Shown piece after piece: positions 8,938 through 18,192 of a stretch of DNA of 64,000 nt. Source of the stretch: Microbacterium sp. KUDC0406 (GTDB lineage: Bacteria; Actinomycetota; Actinomycetes; Actinomycetales; Microbacteriaceae); assembly GCF_021582875.1 (NCBI RefSeq), contig NZ_CP091138.1:620001-684000 (forward strand), in the 5' to 3' direction. The notes beneath the pieces were generated by a model, which saw only the letters and a program-made list of their open reading frames with translations, did not search any database and was not told where the DNA came from. How positions within the stretch are numbered: position 1 is the first letter of the stretch; each line of letters starts with the position of its first letter. A program made the position numbers and the translations under genes.

Positions 8938-9309
8938 TCAGTCGGCGGAGTCTCTCCCGCGAAGCCGATCGATGTCGCGCCGTTCCCTCTTCGTCGGCCG
9001 TCCGGCACCGCGATCGCGGACGGCGTTCATCGCCATCGGTTCGCGCGGGGGAGTGCGATCGTCGTAGGCCGCCGCGGCCAGCGGCGCACCCACGCGTTTG
9101 GTAAGTGTCTGCCGCACCACGAGGATGCGGTCGAATCCGGCGATCCGGACGCGTAGCTCGTCGCCCGGTCTGACCGGTTGCGCCGCCTTGGCCTTGTCGC
9201 CGTTCACGCGTACATGCCCTGCGCGGCATGCGGTCGTCGCCGCTGAACGGGTCTTGTAGACGCGGACCGCCCACAGCCAGCTGTCGACGCGTGCTGTGTT
9301 CTCGCTCAT
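8938..9309 (-). CDS. S4-domain RNA-binding protein (Hsp15-like)
   Basis: A 123-residue protein with an N-terminal S4 RNA-binding domain: RVDSWLWAVRVYKTRSAAT then CRAGHVRVNGDKAKAAQPV and VRPGDELRVRI, about residues 7-55. The C-terminal tail is basic (RPTKRERRDIDRLRGRDSAD). The layout matches the Hsp15/YrfH group, which binds 50S subunits carrying a stalled nascent chain; this role is inferred by family. ATG 9309 is preceded by GGAGG and overlaps the stop of the upstream lysoplasmalogenase-like gene (ATGA), so both are probably translated together. Confidence 0.9.
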   Translation of the reverse strand: MSENTARVDSWLWAVRVYKTRSAATTACRAGHVRVNGDKAKAAQPVRPGDELRVRIAGFDRILVVRQTLTKRVGAPLAAAAYDDRTPPREPMAMNAVRDRGAGRPTKRERRDIDRLRGRDSAD

Positions 9310-9970
9310 CAGGCCTCCTTCGTCCGTGCTGCGACGAGCGCGCCAGCGACGATCAGGCCCTGGCCGAGGGTGTAAGTGAGCATGACCGCGGGGCTGGTCC
9401 ATTGCGGCATCGCGTCGGGGAGGAAGAGGCGGAACGCGAGGATCGAGTCGCTGGCGAGGAAGAACACTCCGCCGATCGTGATCAGCGGACGACAGCGCGC
9501 CGCCATCGTCGCCGTTCCGGCGAGTACCAGCCCGTAGGCGGCGACGGCGAAGAGGAGCGCGCCGGTCGAGGGGCCGAGGATCAGCAGCATCCCGATCCAC
9601 CAGACCGCGTAGATCAGGGTCCACCGCGGGATGCGGCGGACCCGCAGGTACTTCAGGAAAAGTGCGATGTAGGCGATGTGTGCCAGACCGAAGAAGAGCA
9701 GCATCAGCGGCAGCTCCGGTCCCCAGGGGAAGAAGACGCCGGCCTCGTCGCCGAGCCAGGAGAGCAGAAGCGCCGCGAGAAGCAGTGCCAGCACCGTTCG
9801 GGGCGCAGCTTCGGCGCCTCGAGCAGGACGGGCAGGGCCAGAAGAGGCATCAGCGCCATCTTCGTCGGTGCCGCGAGCGGACTGTCGGTCGCGAGCGCCA
9901 CCACATGGACGAGGGAGACGGCGATGTAGGGCGCCCAGACCAGCAGGCGGGCGGCGGTGCGTCGCGGCAT
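9309..9970 (-). CDS. lysoplasmalogenase-like YhhN family membrane protein (one frame break)
   Basis: Integral membrane protein of the YhhN/TMEM86 family, which cleaves the vinyl ether of lysoplasmalogen in animals; the bacterial substrate is uncertain. About seven to eight hydrophobic segments are visible, from VWAPYIAVSLVHVVALA to VMLTYTLGQGLIVAGALVA, with the family-typical LMLLFFGLAHIAYIALFLKY and VFFLASDSILAFRLF. The frame breaks at the G run 9800-9803 (plus strand); one added base joins APKLRP to RTVLALLLAALLLSWLGDE and gives 220 residues, normal for the family. The ATG at 9970 is the best start but its ribosome site is poorly placed. The stop overlaps the S4 gene. Confidence 0.85.
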
Positions 9971-9993
9971 CCTTCCATCGTATTGCCGCGGCG

Positions 9994-10578
9994 TCAGCCC
10001 GAGAGTTCCCGCGTGACCAGAGGCCGGCCTGGCTTGAGGTCGCCAGTGTGGCGGAATCCTGCGGAGAGGAACGTCGTGAGAACCCCATGGAAGAGGTCGT
10101 TGCTGTGCCCCTTGGAGCCGCCGGTGTCGACCGGGTAGGCCTCGAACACGCGGGCGCCGGAGTCTTGCGCGTATTCGACGGCGGCGTCGAGCAGCGCGGC
10201 GTTCACGCCCTTGCCGCGATGCTCGCGGCGCACGACGAAGCAGCTCACCGCCCACACGCTCTCGTCGTCGAGGGGTTCGGATGTCGCCGCGACGATCGTC
10301 CTCGTGTTGATCAAGCGCGCCTGCCGGGCGCGGGGCCCGACGCGGATCCAGCCCGCAGCCTCACCGTCGACGTAGGCGATGATGCCGGGCGGCGGGCCGG
10401 CGGCGATCTCGTCGTGGAACATGTCGCGGCGCTGATCGAGGTTCGTCGCGTTCCAGTCCTTGTTGCGCAGGACCGGCCAGATGCACTGGCAGGATGCTCC
10501 GTCGCCACCGCCCGTGAGGGAGTGCTGCACGTCGTCCCAGCGATCGACCGTCGCGCGTTCCGTCGTGATCGTGACCAT
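9994..10578 (-). CDS. GNAT family N-acetyltransferase
   Basis: Acetyltransferase of 194 residues. The acetyl-CoA loop reads VRREHRGKGVNAALLDAAVE at about residues 114-133, preceded by the VWAVSCFVV strand. The early CQCIWPV with W residues and the late AGFRHTGDLKPGRPLV resemble a group of actinobacterial GNAT proteins of unknown substrate. ATG 10578 has TAGCGT with a 6-base spacer upstream, suggesting a leaderless transcript. It reads away from the neighbouring tRNA-Pro gene. Confidence 0.88.
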   Translation of the reverse strand: MVTITTERATVDRWDDVQHSLTGGGDGASCQCIWPVLRNKDWNATNLDQRRDMFHDEIAAGPPPGIIAYVDGEAAGWIRVGPRARQARLINTRTIVAATSEPLDDESVWAVSCFVVRREHRGKGVNAALLDAAVEYAQDSGARVFEAYPVDTGGSKGHSNDLFHGVLTTFLSAGFRHTGDLKPGRPLVTRELSG

Positions 10579-10584
10579 GTCAGC

Positions 10585-10590
10585 ACGCTA
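10585..10590 (-). promoter_or_regulatory. -10 box of a leaderless promoter (acetyltransferase)
   Basis: TAGCGT on the minus strand, followed by a 6-base spacer and the ATG at 10578, the same TANNNT-N6-ATG layout seen elsewhere in the window. Confidence 0.5.
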
Positions 10591-10698
10591 CGCCGGGCCT
10601 CGGACATCGGCCACCACGCCCGGGCCCGCAGTGGTTCGCGATGGCCGTTCGGGTCGGCTAGGATAGGGGAGTTGCCCGCGCGGAAGCGCGGTCGTCCA

Positions 10699-10772
<74 letters not shown>

Positions 10773-10777
10773 CCGAA

Positions 10778-10811
10778 AAGCCCCGATGAGAAGTCATTTT
10801 CATCGGGGCTT
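10778..10811 (+). terminator. hairpin after tRNA-Pro
   Basis: Perfect 12-bp stem, AAGCCCCGATGA pairing with TCATCGGGGCTT, around a 10-base loop, 6 bases after the tRNA. It should end the tRNA transcript. It lies inside the island border, so it came with the island. Confidence 0.75.
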
Positions 10812-10837
10812 CGTCATGTCGGGCGACGGGTTTTTGT

Positions 10838-10954
10838 TGGTCCCCCTCTGGTCCCCTCGCCAAGGAGCCTATGCGTCTCCCGGCGCTCCCGACGGCTGTT
10901 TCGGGTAGCCGAAGGCTCCAGCCTGGGATAAAGGGGACCAAAAGGGGACCAGAG
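10838..10954. repeat. inverted GGTCCCC repeats beside attL
   Basis: CTCTGGTCCCCT at 10846-10857 has its exact reverse complement at 10943-10954, and shorter GGTCCCC-type units lie at 10839-10846 and 10931-10940. They sit in the 275-base stretch (10773-11047) between tRNA-Pro and the MFS gene, which holds no supportable gene. They could be arm-type integrase sites or the leftover end of a lost integrase gene; the sequence does not decide. Confidence 0.5.
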
Positions 10955-11047
10955 CCGCAGGCAGGGATGCACTCCGGCTTCTACATGTCCTGACGCTTCC
11001 AGTTCGTCTGCTCTCGTCGCGGGGACCGCCGTAGACTGCATACACCC

Positions 11048-12562
11048 TCAGGTCAGGTCGGCCGGTTCCAGGTCGAGGTCCTGGGCGGGTGTCGTCCGCG
11101 TGATGAACACGAGCGCGGCAATCGCTCCGATAGCGGCGATGATTGCCGAGGCCAGGTAGATAGCGCTCAGACCGTTCGCGAACGCATCTCCGATCGCGCC
11201 CGTGACGACGGTCGACTGGTCGGCTGGTGTCTGTTCGATGACGTAGTCGATGCCGCCTCCGCTCACGGCCGCGCCGACCTCGGCGGCGTGGGGAATTCCG
11301 CGATCCAGGAGGGTGCCGGTGATGCGGGATTGGAGGACAGCGCCGAGCAGGGCGATGCCGAGGGCGAATCCGAACTGGCGGAAGGTATTCATCGCGCCGC
11401 TGGCCATGCCAGCGCGCTCGTGCGGCACTGACCCCATGGCCGCGTCTGCGACGGGGGCGATGGCGAGTCCAACGCCCACTCCGACCAGGAGGAGACCTGC
11501 GACCAGGCTGGATGGTTCGGAGTCCGGGCTCATGCTGAGTGAGAGAGTGAGAGCGCCGGCCGCGACGACGAGGAGCCCGAGGCCGATGCTGAACCGCGGC
11601 GGCACCCGGCGCAGCAGACGCCCGGACGCGCCTGCGACCACGAGGGCGGGAACGGCGAGCGGCAGGAACGCGATGCCGGTCGCGATCGGTCGGAGGTCTT
11701 CGATGGTCTGCAACCAGATGGAGGTGCCGGGGAGGGTGGCGAACGCGGCGGCCTGGAGGGTGAGGGTGGCGAGCATCACGGCGGTGAAGGCGGGGCGGCG
11801 GAACAACGCGAGATCCAGGACCGGTTGACGCGCCCGCGACTCGATGACGATGAACGCGATGGCAGCGAGGACGGCGACGGCAAAGGCGGTGAGAATCCAG
11901 GGGCTGGTCCAGCCATCCTCGTGTCCGCGGATGATGGCGAGGATCAGCGCGCCACCGGCGATCGTGAAGGCGATGATTCCGGCGAGGTCGATGCGGTGCT
12001 TCCCGTCGCCTGCTGCCTTCGGGAGGGCGCGGAGGCTGAGGAGCATCGTGAGGATGCCGACGGGGATGTTGATGGCGAAGATCCAGGGCCAACCCCAGGC
12101 TTCGGTGAGAAGGCCGCCGAGGATCAGTCCGAAGGCAGTCGTCGCGCCGCTGACTGCACCCCAGACGCCGAAGGCGATGCCTCGCTGGCGGCCGCGGTAG
12201 GTGGTCGAGAGGAGGGCGAGCGTGGTGGCGAGCATCGCAGCTCCGCCGACGCCCTGGAGGGCGCGGGCGGCGATGAGCGCCTGGACGTTCGGCGCGAGCG
12301 CGCAGACGACCGATGCGGCCGTGAAGACCGCGAGGCCGGCGACGTAGACCCGACGACGTCCGATGCGGTCGGCCAGTGCTCCCGCACCGAGCAGCAGCGC
12401 CGCCAGCATGAGCGCATAGGCATCCATGACCCATTGCAGGTCGGTGAACGCGGCATCGAGATCATCGCGCATGTCGGGCAGCGCGACGGTCACGATCGTG
12501 GCGTCGAGCAACAGCAGGAACGTGCCAAGACAGATAGCGAGCAAAGCGAACCAGGACCGCAT
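11048..12562 (-). CDS. MFS drug exporter, DHA2/EmrB-QacA type
   Basis: Proton-driven exporter of 504 residues with about 14 membrane segments. It begins FALLAICLGTFLLLLDATIV, carrying the ALLDATIVNVALP-like motif of the DHA2 family; LGAGALADRIGRRRVYV is motif A after helix 2, and LQGVGGAAM follows in helix 4. ATG 12562 is chosen because AAAGGGG lies 8 bases upstream; longer in-frame starts would add a hydrophilic leader. It is divergent from the Lrp-type regulator 110 bases away, which probably controls it. Substrates are likely drugs or toxic metabolites, but this is family-level inference. Confidence 0.92.
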   Translation of the reverse strand: MRSWFALLAICLGTFLLLLDATIVTVALPDMRDDLDAAFTDLQWVMDAYALMLAALLLGAGALADRIGRRRVYVAGLAVFTAASVVCALAPNVQALIAARALQGVGGAAMLATTLALLSTTYRGRQRGIAFGVWGAVSGATTAFGLILGGLLTEAWGWPWIFAINIPVGILTMLLSLRALPKAAGDGKHRIDLAGIIAFTIAGGALILAIIRGHEDGWTSPWILTAFAVAVLAAIAFIVIESRARQPVLDLALFRRPAFTAVMLATLTLQAAAFATLPGTSIWLQTIEDLRPIATGIAFLPLAVPALVVAGASGRLLRRVPPRFSIGLGLLVVAAGALTLSLSMSPDSEPSSLVAGLLLVGVGVGLAIAPVADAAMGSVPHERAGMASGAMNTFRQFGFALGIALLGAVLQSRITGTLLDRGIPHAAEVGAAVSGGGIDYVIEQTPADQSTVVTGAIGDAFANGLSAIYLASAIIAAIGAIAALVFITRTTPAQDLDLEPADLT

Positions 12563-12672
12563 GGTAGCCCCTTTCGAGACGGTGGACAACGGCTCCGATG
12601 CTCTCCTGGGGGTGCGGATCACCTCCACGGTGACGGCAATATGCGGCGCATCTCGACATAGAATCTTCTCCC

Positions 12673-13647
12673 GTGAAGGAATCTCTCATCTTGGACGAGC
12701 TGGATCGTCGCGTCGTGCACGCCTTGCAGCTCGACGCGCGCGCCAGTTTCGAGCGGATCGGGACCGTCCTCGGGGTGTCGGATCAGACCGTGGCGCGCCG
12801 CTACCGCCGGCTCGTGGATCACGGCGCGGTGGCGATCCGTGCCGTGCCTGCGACCAGTGACGGCACCGCGCAGGGCTGGTTCGTCAGGCTCCGCTGCGCG
12901 CCGCCGCAGACCCGCTCGATCGCCGACCAGCTCGGCGCCCGAGCCGACACGAGATGGGTGATGCTGACCTCGGGAGGCACCGAGATCGTCTTCCTGCTCC
13001 ACGCCGAAGGGCACCGCACCGCACCATCCGTGCGCGATGCCCTGCTCGCCGCACTGCACACGACACCGGGCATCCTCGGCGTCGAGGCATACTCCCCGCT
13101 GCGGTTCTTCGTCGGCCACCAGATCGCCTGGCAGGCACGGATGAGCGCACTCGCACGCGGCGAGATCGACGCTCTCGCCGGCACCGAAACCGCACCCACC
13201 CGCACGCACCACGACCAGACCATCGATGACCTTGACCAGGCCATCATCGACGTCCTCGCCGACGACGGGCGCGCGTCCATCGCGCGGGTCGCACTGCACG
13301 TCGGCGCCTCCGAGTCCAGCGTGCGCCGCCGCGTCGATCGGCTGCTCACGCGGGCGCTCGTCTACTTCGACGTCGTCATAGACGAACGGCTCCTCGGCTA
13401 TCAGGAGCTCGCGCTCATCTGGCTCCAGGTCCCCCTCAACCAACTCGATGACCTCGGCCGCCGAGTCGCCACCCACGCGCCGGTCGCCATGGCCACGGCA
13501 ATGTCCGGGAACTACGATCTGCTCATCGCCGCCGCCAGCCACAACCGCGACGAGCTCTACACCTACCTCACCGGAGAACTCGCCCAGACCATCGGCTCGG
13601 CACCCTTCCGCACCTCCCCGGTCCTCGAAATCGTCAAACGAGGCTGA
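12673..13647 (+). CDS. two-domain Lrp/AsnC family transcriptional regulator
   Basis: Regulator of 324 residues, about twice the length of a normal Lrp, with two AsnC-type units in tandem. The first helix-turn-helix is in LDELDRRVVHALQLDARASF then ERIGTVLGVSDQTVARRYRR (residues about 6-47). The second begins near residue 182 (IDDLDQAIIDVLADDGRASI then ARVALHVGASESSVRRRVDR). Each is followed by a RAM-like ligand-binding segment. Such double Lrp proteins are common in actinobacteria. It starts with GTG and is divergent from the EmrB-type exporter, the usual arrangement for a local regulator. A TAGAAT sequence 8 bases before the GTG could be its -10. Confidence 0.9.
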   Translation: MKESLILDELDRRVVHALQLDARASFERIGTVLGVSDQTVARRYRRLVDHGAVAIRAVPATSDGTAQGWFVRLRCAPPQTRSIADQLGARADTRWVMLTSGGTEIVFLLHAEGHRTAPSVRDALLAALHTTPGILGVEAYSPLRFFVGHQIAWQARMSALARGEIDALAGTETAPTRTHHDQTIDDLDQAIIDVLADDGRASIARVALHVGASESSVRRRVDRLLTRALVYFDVVIDERLLGYQELALIWLQVPLNQLDDLGRRVATHAPVAMATAMSGNYDLLIAAASHNRDELYTYLTGELAQTIGSAPFRTSPVLEIVKRG

Positions 13648-13679
13648 GACCGACCGTTTGCTGAAACCTGCAATTGGAG

Positions 13680-13830
13680 CAGTGAGCGGTACCGGTTCAC
13701 CACTTCGACGCGGTCGCCCGCGAGATCCCCATCTCTGCAGCCACATGCGCGATCGGGCGAGTGCGACAGCGTTCGATGAGCCGCCTGCGGCCTTCGGGAG
13801 TGAGGGGGCGTTCCGGTGGGTTGTCGTAGC
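13680..13830 (-). pseudogene. remnant of an IS481-family transposase (N-terminal helix-turn-helix)
   Basis: The minus strand encodes NPPERPLTPEGRRRLIERCR, then TRPIAHVAAEMGISRATASK and W, and after a one-base break VNRYR. This is the conserved start of IS481-type transposases (LTPEGR..., HVAAEMGISRATA.KW). The catalytic DDE part is absent. The 13648-13954 stretch holds this scrap and nothing else I can support. Confidence 0.75.
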
Positions 13831-13954
13831 CGAGAGCAACCTGTCTCCTCTGTCGGACGTGGGGGCGGTCACGAAACAGCCAGGCGCGCTTTCTCGGTCG
13901 GGGCTGTCAACGCCCGGGCCGTCACCGCACCCATGAAGTGCGCCGTCGGAAGAG

Positions 13955-14521
13955 TCATTGTTGACTCCAGCTACGAAGGAGTCCCGCAGCACCGTCGACT
14001 GCCGCGTCGAAGGCGGCCGCATCTTGCTGTGCGCGAGCCAACACGTAGCCGCCCTGGACCGTGGCGACCACCATCGACGCGAGTTGGTGTGCATCTGTGC
14101 CGGCGGGAAACTCATGGTCTTCGATGCCTCGGCTGATCACCGTGGCGATGGTGGCGACCACCCACTGCAGAGTCTCCGCAACCGGGCGGAGAAGCTCCGG
14201 TATGGCCAGCACGTCCGCGTCATAGGTCATGCGTCCCATGCGACATCCACGCAAGGAATCGCGCTGACGCTCTAGGTAGGCGATCACCCGCTCCGACGAT
14301 GAACCCTCACCCGCCAGCAGCACGTCCACGTCCGCGCGCATCACGGCTGCGCTCTCCTCGAGAGCCGCGCTCGCGAGGTCCTGCTTGCCAGCGAAGTGGT
14401 GATACATGCTGCCTTGCCCCGCGCCAGCCCGTTGCAAGATGTCCTTCGGGCTGGTCGCCGCATAGCCGCGTTCCCACAGAAGCTCCTGCGTCGCTTCTAC
14501 AAGCCGAGTACGTGTATCCAT
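13955..14521 (-). CDS. TetR/AcrR family transcriptional regulator
   Basis: Repressor-type regulator of 188 residues. The N-terminal helix-turn-helix is typical: RTRLVEATQELLWERGYAAT then SPKDILQRAGAGQGSMYHHF, residues about 4-45, followed by the ligand-binding domain. ATG 14521 is chosen over the longer start at 14536 because TetR proteins usually begin shortly before the first helix. The upstream region 14522-14580 is AT-rich and includes TGTACA, a possible autoregulatory site. The nearest potential targets are unclear because the adjacent gene is itself a regulator. Confidence 0.9.
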   Translation of the reverse strand: MDTRTRLVEATQELLWERGYAATSPKDILQRAGAGQGSMYHHFAGKQDLASAALEESAAVMRADVDVLLAGEGSSSERVIAYLERQRDSLRGCRMGRMTYDADVLAIPELLRPVAETLQWVVATIATVISRGIEDHEFPAGTDAHQLASMVVATVQGGYVLARAQQDAAAFDAAVDGAAGLLRSWSQQ

Positions 14522-14580
14522 ACTCTCAGTGTACATACCAGTAGTTACAAGTTATCGAACAACCTCTCCGGTCAGTACGG

Positions 14581-14943
14581 CTAATCCCTCGGAGGGGCTT
14601 CGAGGAGCCCCTCGCCATGCTCCTGCGCCCACGATGCCAGGGCCCGCAGAGGTCCATCGTGGAAGGTTCGTCCGAGTGCGGTCAGCTCATAAACTATGAC
14701 GGACGACGCGTGGTCTGCGCGGCGACGCACGACGAGGTTGGCGGCCATTAGACGGGCGAGGGCCTCGCTGAGAGGCTTGTCCTTGACCGGGCCGATGGCC
14801 TCGCGTAGCTCGCCTCGACGGTGGGGGCCGCCACCGAGCGCAGAGAGAACTACACCATCCCATCGATGTCGAAGCACGTCGGTCGCCGCGCGCACCAGGC
14901 AGTCCGCAACCCAACCGCTGTCATCGCTGAATCGACCGTCCAC
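14581..14943 (-). CDS. HxlR family winged-helix transcriptional regulator
   Basis: A 120-residue MarR-like winged-helix regulator of the HxlR group. The pattern VLRHRWDGVVLSALGGGPHR then RGELREAIGPVKDKPLSEAL and ARLMAANLVVRR covers the recognition helix and wing, and VIVYELTALGRTFHDGPLRAL is the usual end. The GTG at 14943 is the most likely start. HxlR proteins often sense reactive electrophiles or redox state and sit next to the oxidoreductase they control; here the reductase-like gene is divergent, 63 bases away, which supports that pairing. Confidence 0.85.
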   Translation of the reverse strand: MDGRFSDDSGWVADCLVRAATDVLRHRWDGVVLSALGGGPHRRGELREAIGPVKDKPLSEALARLMAANLVVRRRADHASSVIVYELTALGRTFHDGPLRALASWAQEHGEGLLEAPPRD

Positions 14944-15006
14944 GACTAAATTCTCACCCAGCCACGTGCACCGTTCGGTAACCCTGCTGTCTCTAGCGTT
15001 GGACCC

Positions 15007-15657
15007 ATGATGAACACGACCCAGTGCGATGGAGCGACCCGCAGGATCGCTGTCATCGGCGTCGGCCACATGGCATATGCGCTCGGCGCCCTGTGGGCTA
15101 CCCGCGGCCACGCGATCACGATCGGTGGACGGTCGATCGACAAGGCGAGGTCGATGGCAGTGCAGATCGGACGAGGCACGACCGCATCGGAGATGAGCGA
15201 GGCGGTCGACGGAGCCGAGGTCGTGCTAATCGCCGTCCCGTGGACGGCCGTCGAAGATGTGCTCCTGCAAGTCGGTGCGCACGCCGGCTCACTGGCGGGC
15301 GCGACGATCGTCGATCCCACGAACCCCGTCGAGCACGGTGTCGGGCGGCACCTTCTCGAAGCAGGCTCTGCAGCCGAACGGATCGCTTCACGGGCTCCGG
15401 GTGCGCACGTGGTGAAGGCATTCAACGTGCACCCGGCGAGCTACTGGAGTCAGGCGGATACTCGCGATGTGGTCACTCTTGCGGGGAGCGATCCGGGAGC
15501 GCTGGATGTGGTGAGCGAGCTTGTGAGAGATGTCGGTGCCACCCCACACACACTCGGCGGTCTTGACCGCTCCCGCCAGCTCGAGGAGCTGGGGGCGACG
15601 GTGATCGCTCTCGCCTTCGCCGGGATCGAGCCGCGGTCGGCTGTCCCGCGAGTCTGA
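15007..15657 (+). CDS. NADP oxidoreductase-like protein (F420-dependent NADP reductase family)
   Basis: A 216-residue Rossmann-fold protein of the coenzyme-F420-dependent NADP reductase-like family (NpdG/F420_oxidored). The dinucleotide motif is IAVIGVGHMAYALG near residues 14-27, followed by the strand ending in GGRS that in NADP-binding members recognises the phosphate. AEVVLIAVPWTAVEDVL and IVDPTNPV are also typical. It may use F420 or simply be an NADP-dependent dehydrogenase. It is divergent from the HxlR regulator and followed 12 bases later by the hydrolase gene, so the last two may be co-transcribed. Confidence 0.85.
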   Translation: MMNTTQCDGATRRIAVIGVGHMAYALGALWATRGHAITIGGRSIDKARSMAVQIGRGTTASEMSEAVDGAEVVLIAVPWTAVEDVLLQVGAHAGSLAGATIVDPTNPVEHGVGRHLLEAGSAAERIASRAPGAHVVKAFNVHPASYWSQADTRDVVTLAGSDPGALDVVSELVRDVGATPHTLGGLDRSRQLEELGATVIALAFAGIEPRSAVPRV

Positions 15658-15669
15658 GAGAGGCCAGCG

Positions 15670-17471
15670 ATGCTCGACGCCGGACATGCCAGGATTTCTC
15701 CCATGCTCCCTGATCCCACTCGTCGGCTTCAGTCGATGTATGTTTCCGTCAACCAAGGTCCTCGGATCGCTGTCGACGTGTGGCTTCCCCTTGAACACAT
15801 CGCGGCTGGCGAGAACATAGGTTGCGTCATCCGGTCCACCCGTTACTATCGCGCGGAGGAAGCGCCTGGGGTTCCCGCCGAGTTGAAGCCGACAGTAACT
15901 ACGCCGAGGCTACATTGTTCAACGACGCCGGCCTGGCCCTCGTCGTGGCGGATGCGCGAGGTACGGGTGCGTCGTTCGGAAGCCGTGATGGCGAGCTCGG
16001 AGAAGGCGAAATCGCTGACTTCAACGAACTGATCGACTGGGCGGCGAGTTGGCCGTGGTCCAATGGACGAATCGGGGTGTACGGGACGTCGTACGATGGT
16101 CAGGCGGCTGAGTTGGTGGCGCGGCATCGAAACCCGCACCTGGCAGCCGTCGCGGCTCTGTTCAGCCCCAATGACCCTTACCGCCAGCTCTTCTATCCGG
16201 GCGGAGTGGCCACATCGGGGCGCTTCGCACGATGGATGTGCGAGTCCCAAGTCAAAGACGGTGTCGTGAGCGCCCGCGGTCGGCTGGCCGAACTACTTGG
16301 ACGCCCCGCCGAAGCGCTCGACCTTCCCCCGCATGTCAAGCCTGTCGACGGTGAGGAAGGTGAGGCGCTGCGAGCTGACGCGATTGCAGAACACCAGTCG
16401 AACGCCGACGTGCATACCCTCATGGATCTGGTTCCGTTTCGGGATGACTCCGTCCAAGGGCTCGACTGGCAACTCACTGCGCCCTCCAGTGCATACGAGG
16501 CGATCGCGTCGTCCGGGGTGCCGATGTTCGTACGGGCCGGATGGGTCGACGGTGCATTCGTCGTCGGTGCACTCATGCGCTTCGCTCATCGACCCAACAA
16601 CCAGACCGTGGAGATCGGCCCCTGGGGACACGGAGGTCGCACACGCGCCGACCCCCTTCGCCCTTCCGCGCCGCTCGACGAGAACGAGTTCACCGACCCC
16701 AGAGGCCAGGACCGGCGCCTGGTGGAGTTCTTCTCCCGGCATCTCGCCGAAGAACCCGTACTGGCTGTGGGACGCGGGACACTGTTGTACAGCACGCTGG
16801 GCACGGACCGGTGGACCACCGTTGACACATGGCCGCCAGAAGGGATCGAGGTGCGGCGACTGTACGCCGACGCATCCGGGACGCTGACCCGTGACCCTCC
16901 GAGCGAGTTCTCCCTCCGGCTCACCGTCGATCCCGCGGCGTCGACCGGTGAGACGAATCGGTGGCTGGCCGGAGAGATCGGTGAGGGCGCATCGTACCCA
17001 CGCCGCCAAACTGAGCGCAGGTCACGTCTGACGTTTACCTCTCAGCTGCTGGACTCAGATTTGCACGTCCTCGGGTTCCCCGTCATGAAGCTCCGTCTCG
17101 CCACAAACGGAACCGACGGTGTCGTCTACGTCTATCTCGAGGACGTGTCCCCGGACGGCTCGGTCTCCTACGTGACCGAGGGTTGCCTGCGGTTCATGCA
17201 CCGAGCCACCACGGAACCCATCGTGCACGCAGGACTCGGCGTGCCCCGCAGCTTCGCTCGCGCCGACCGCCGACCAGTCATCCCGAACGAGCCGATGAAC
17301 TTGATCGTGGAACTCCTGCCGGTGTCGGCTCTCATTCGCGCGGGTCATCGGCTTCGGGTGAGTGTCGCCGGTCACGACGCTTCCTGCTTTTCCTACCACG
17401 GCGCGGAAGGTGAGACTTTCACTTTGGCTGGAGGTGACTTCACTGCACTGGAGTTGCCCGTTCTCGGGTAA
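15670..17471 (+). CDS. CocE/NonD family hydrolase (X-Pro dipeptidyl-peptidase-like), one frame break
   Basis: Serine hydrolase of the alpha/beta fold, resembling cocaine esterase and glutaryl-7-ACA acylase. The first part has ALVVADARGTGASFG; the nucleophile elbow reads GVYGTSYDG (catalytic serine), and the C-terminal X-Pro peptidase-type jelly-roll begins near RSRLTFTSQLL. The frame breaks near 15889-15891: a missing G would join ELKP to DSNYAEATLF and restore 600 residues, a normal size. ATG 15670 is preceded by GAGAGAGG; the later ATG at 15703 has no such site. It lies in the island behind the reductase-like gene. Substrate unknown, probably an ester or amide. Confidence 0.86.
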
Positions 17472-17477
17472 CCAGCT

Positions 17478-18149
17478 TCACGTCAATCCTTTGAGCGCCG
17501 GCGTCGGAGCAGAAGCCGAACGTGCGCGCCTCTCAGCATCCTCCAGGGCTGGCCTCAATGCCGTCAGCGCTGTTCGCAGCCGATCGGGCAGCGAGCCGGC
17601 GGGTACGACGAAACCGGTGCTCAGTGTCCGGGTCGCGACCGACGTCAGCCAGTCCTCGATGGCGACTCGTGCGGCTGCGCCGATGCTGGCGGCGAGCACG
17701 TCGGCGGTCAGGGGGTCCATGCCTGCGACGCGCCGACTGAGCGCTTCTGCGAGGGAACGGCCGAGCGGCGCGATGCTGTCCGCATACGATGACCGCAGAG
17801 TTGGGTTGTTCATGACCATCAGCATCACATCGCTGACATGCTCGCCCGGGTCGGTGTACTGCTCGACGATCGCGTTGATGACGGCTTCGGAGATGCTGGT
17901 GCTCTCTGGCTGGGAGAGGATCGCGGCGATGATGCGCTGCTCCCGCTCGGCGGTGACCGCGGCGATGATTGCCTGTTCTCTGCTCGAGTAGTAGTTGTTG
18001 TACGTCCTCGGTGAGACGCCCGCCGCGTCCGCGATATCGCTGACGCGGACATTCTCAGGGCCTCGTTCCAGCGCGAGGCGCAGCGCGGCCTCCCGCAGTG
18101 CCACTCGCGTGGCATGCTTCTTCCGCTCGCGCAGTCCGCTCTCATGCAT
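17478..18149 (-). CDS. TetR/AcrR family transcriptional regulator
   Basis: A 223-residue TetR-type repressor. The HTH is clear: RKKHATRVALREAALRLALE then RVSDIADAAGVSPRTYNNYY, residues about 8-56; the NNYY end is a variant of the usual YYHF. ATG 18149 has GGTGAG upstream and gives a normal N-terminus, whereas the frame open upstream to 18206 would run over a palindrome that looks like the operator. It is divergent from the TIM-barrel-like gene 108 bases away, which it probably represses. Confidence 0.9.
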   Translation of the reverse strand: MHESGLRERKKHATRVALREAALRLALERGPENVRVSDIADAAGVSPRTYNNYYSSREQAIIAAVTAEREQRIIAAILSQPESTSISEAVINAIVEQYTDPGEHVSDVMLMVMNNPTLRSSYADSIAPLGRSLAEALSRRVAGMDPLTADVLAASIGAAARVAIEDWLTSVATRTLSTGFVVPAGSLPDRLRTALTALRPALEDAERRARSASAPTPALKGLT

Positions 18150-18192
18150 GCTCACCGCTTCAGTGTCGCAGGCGATGTGCGGCCTGATAAAA

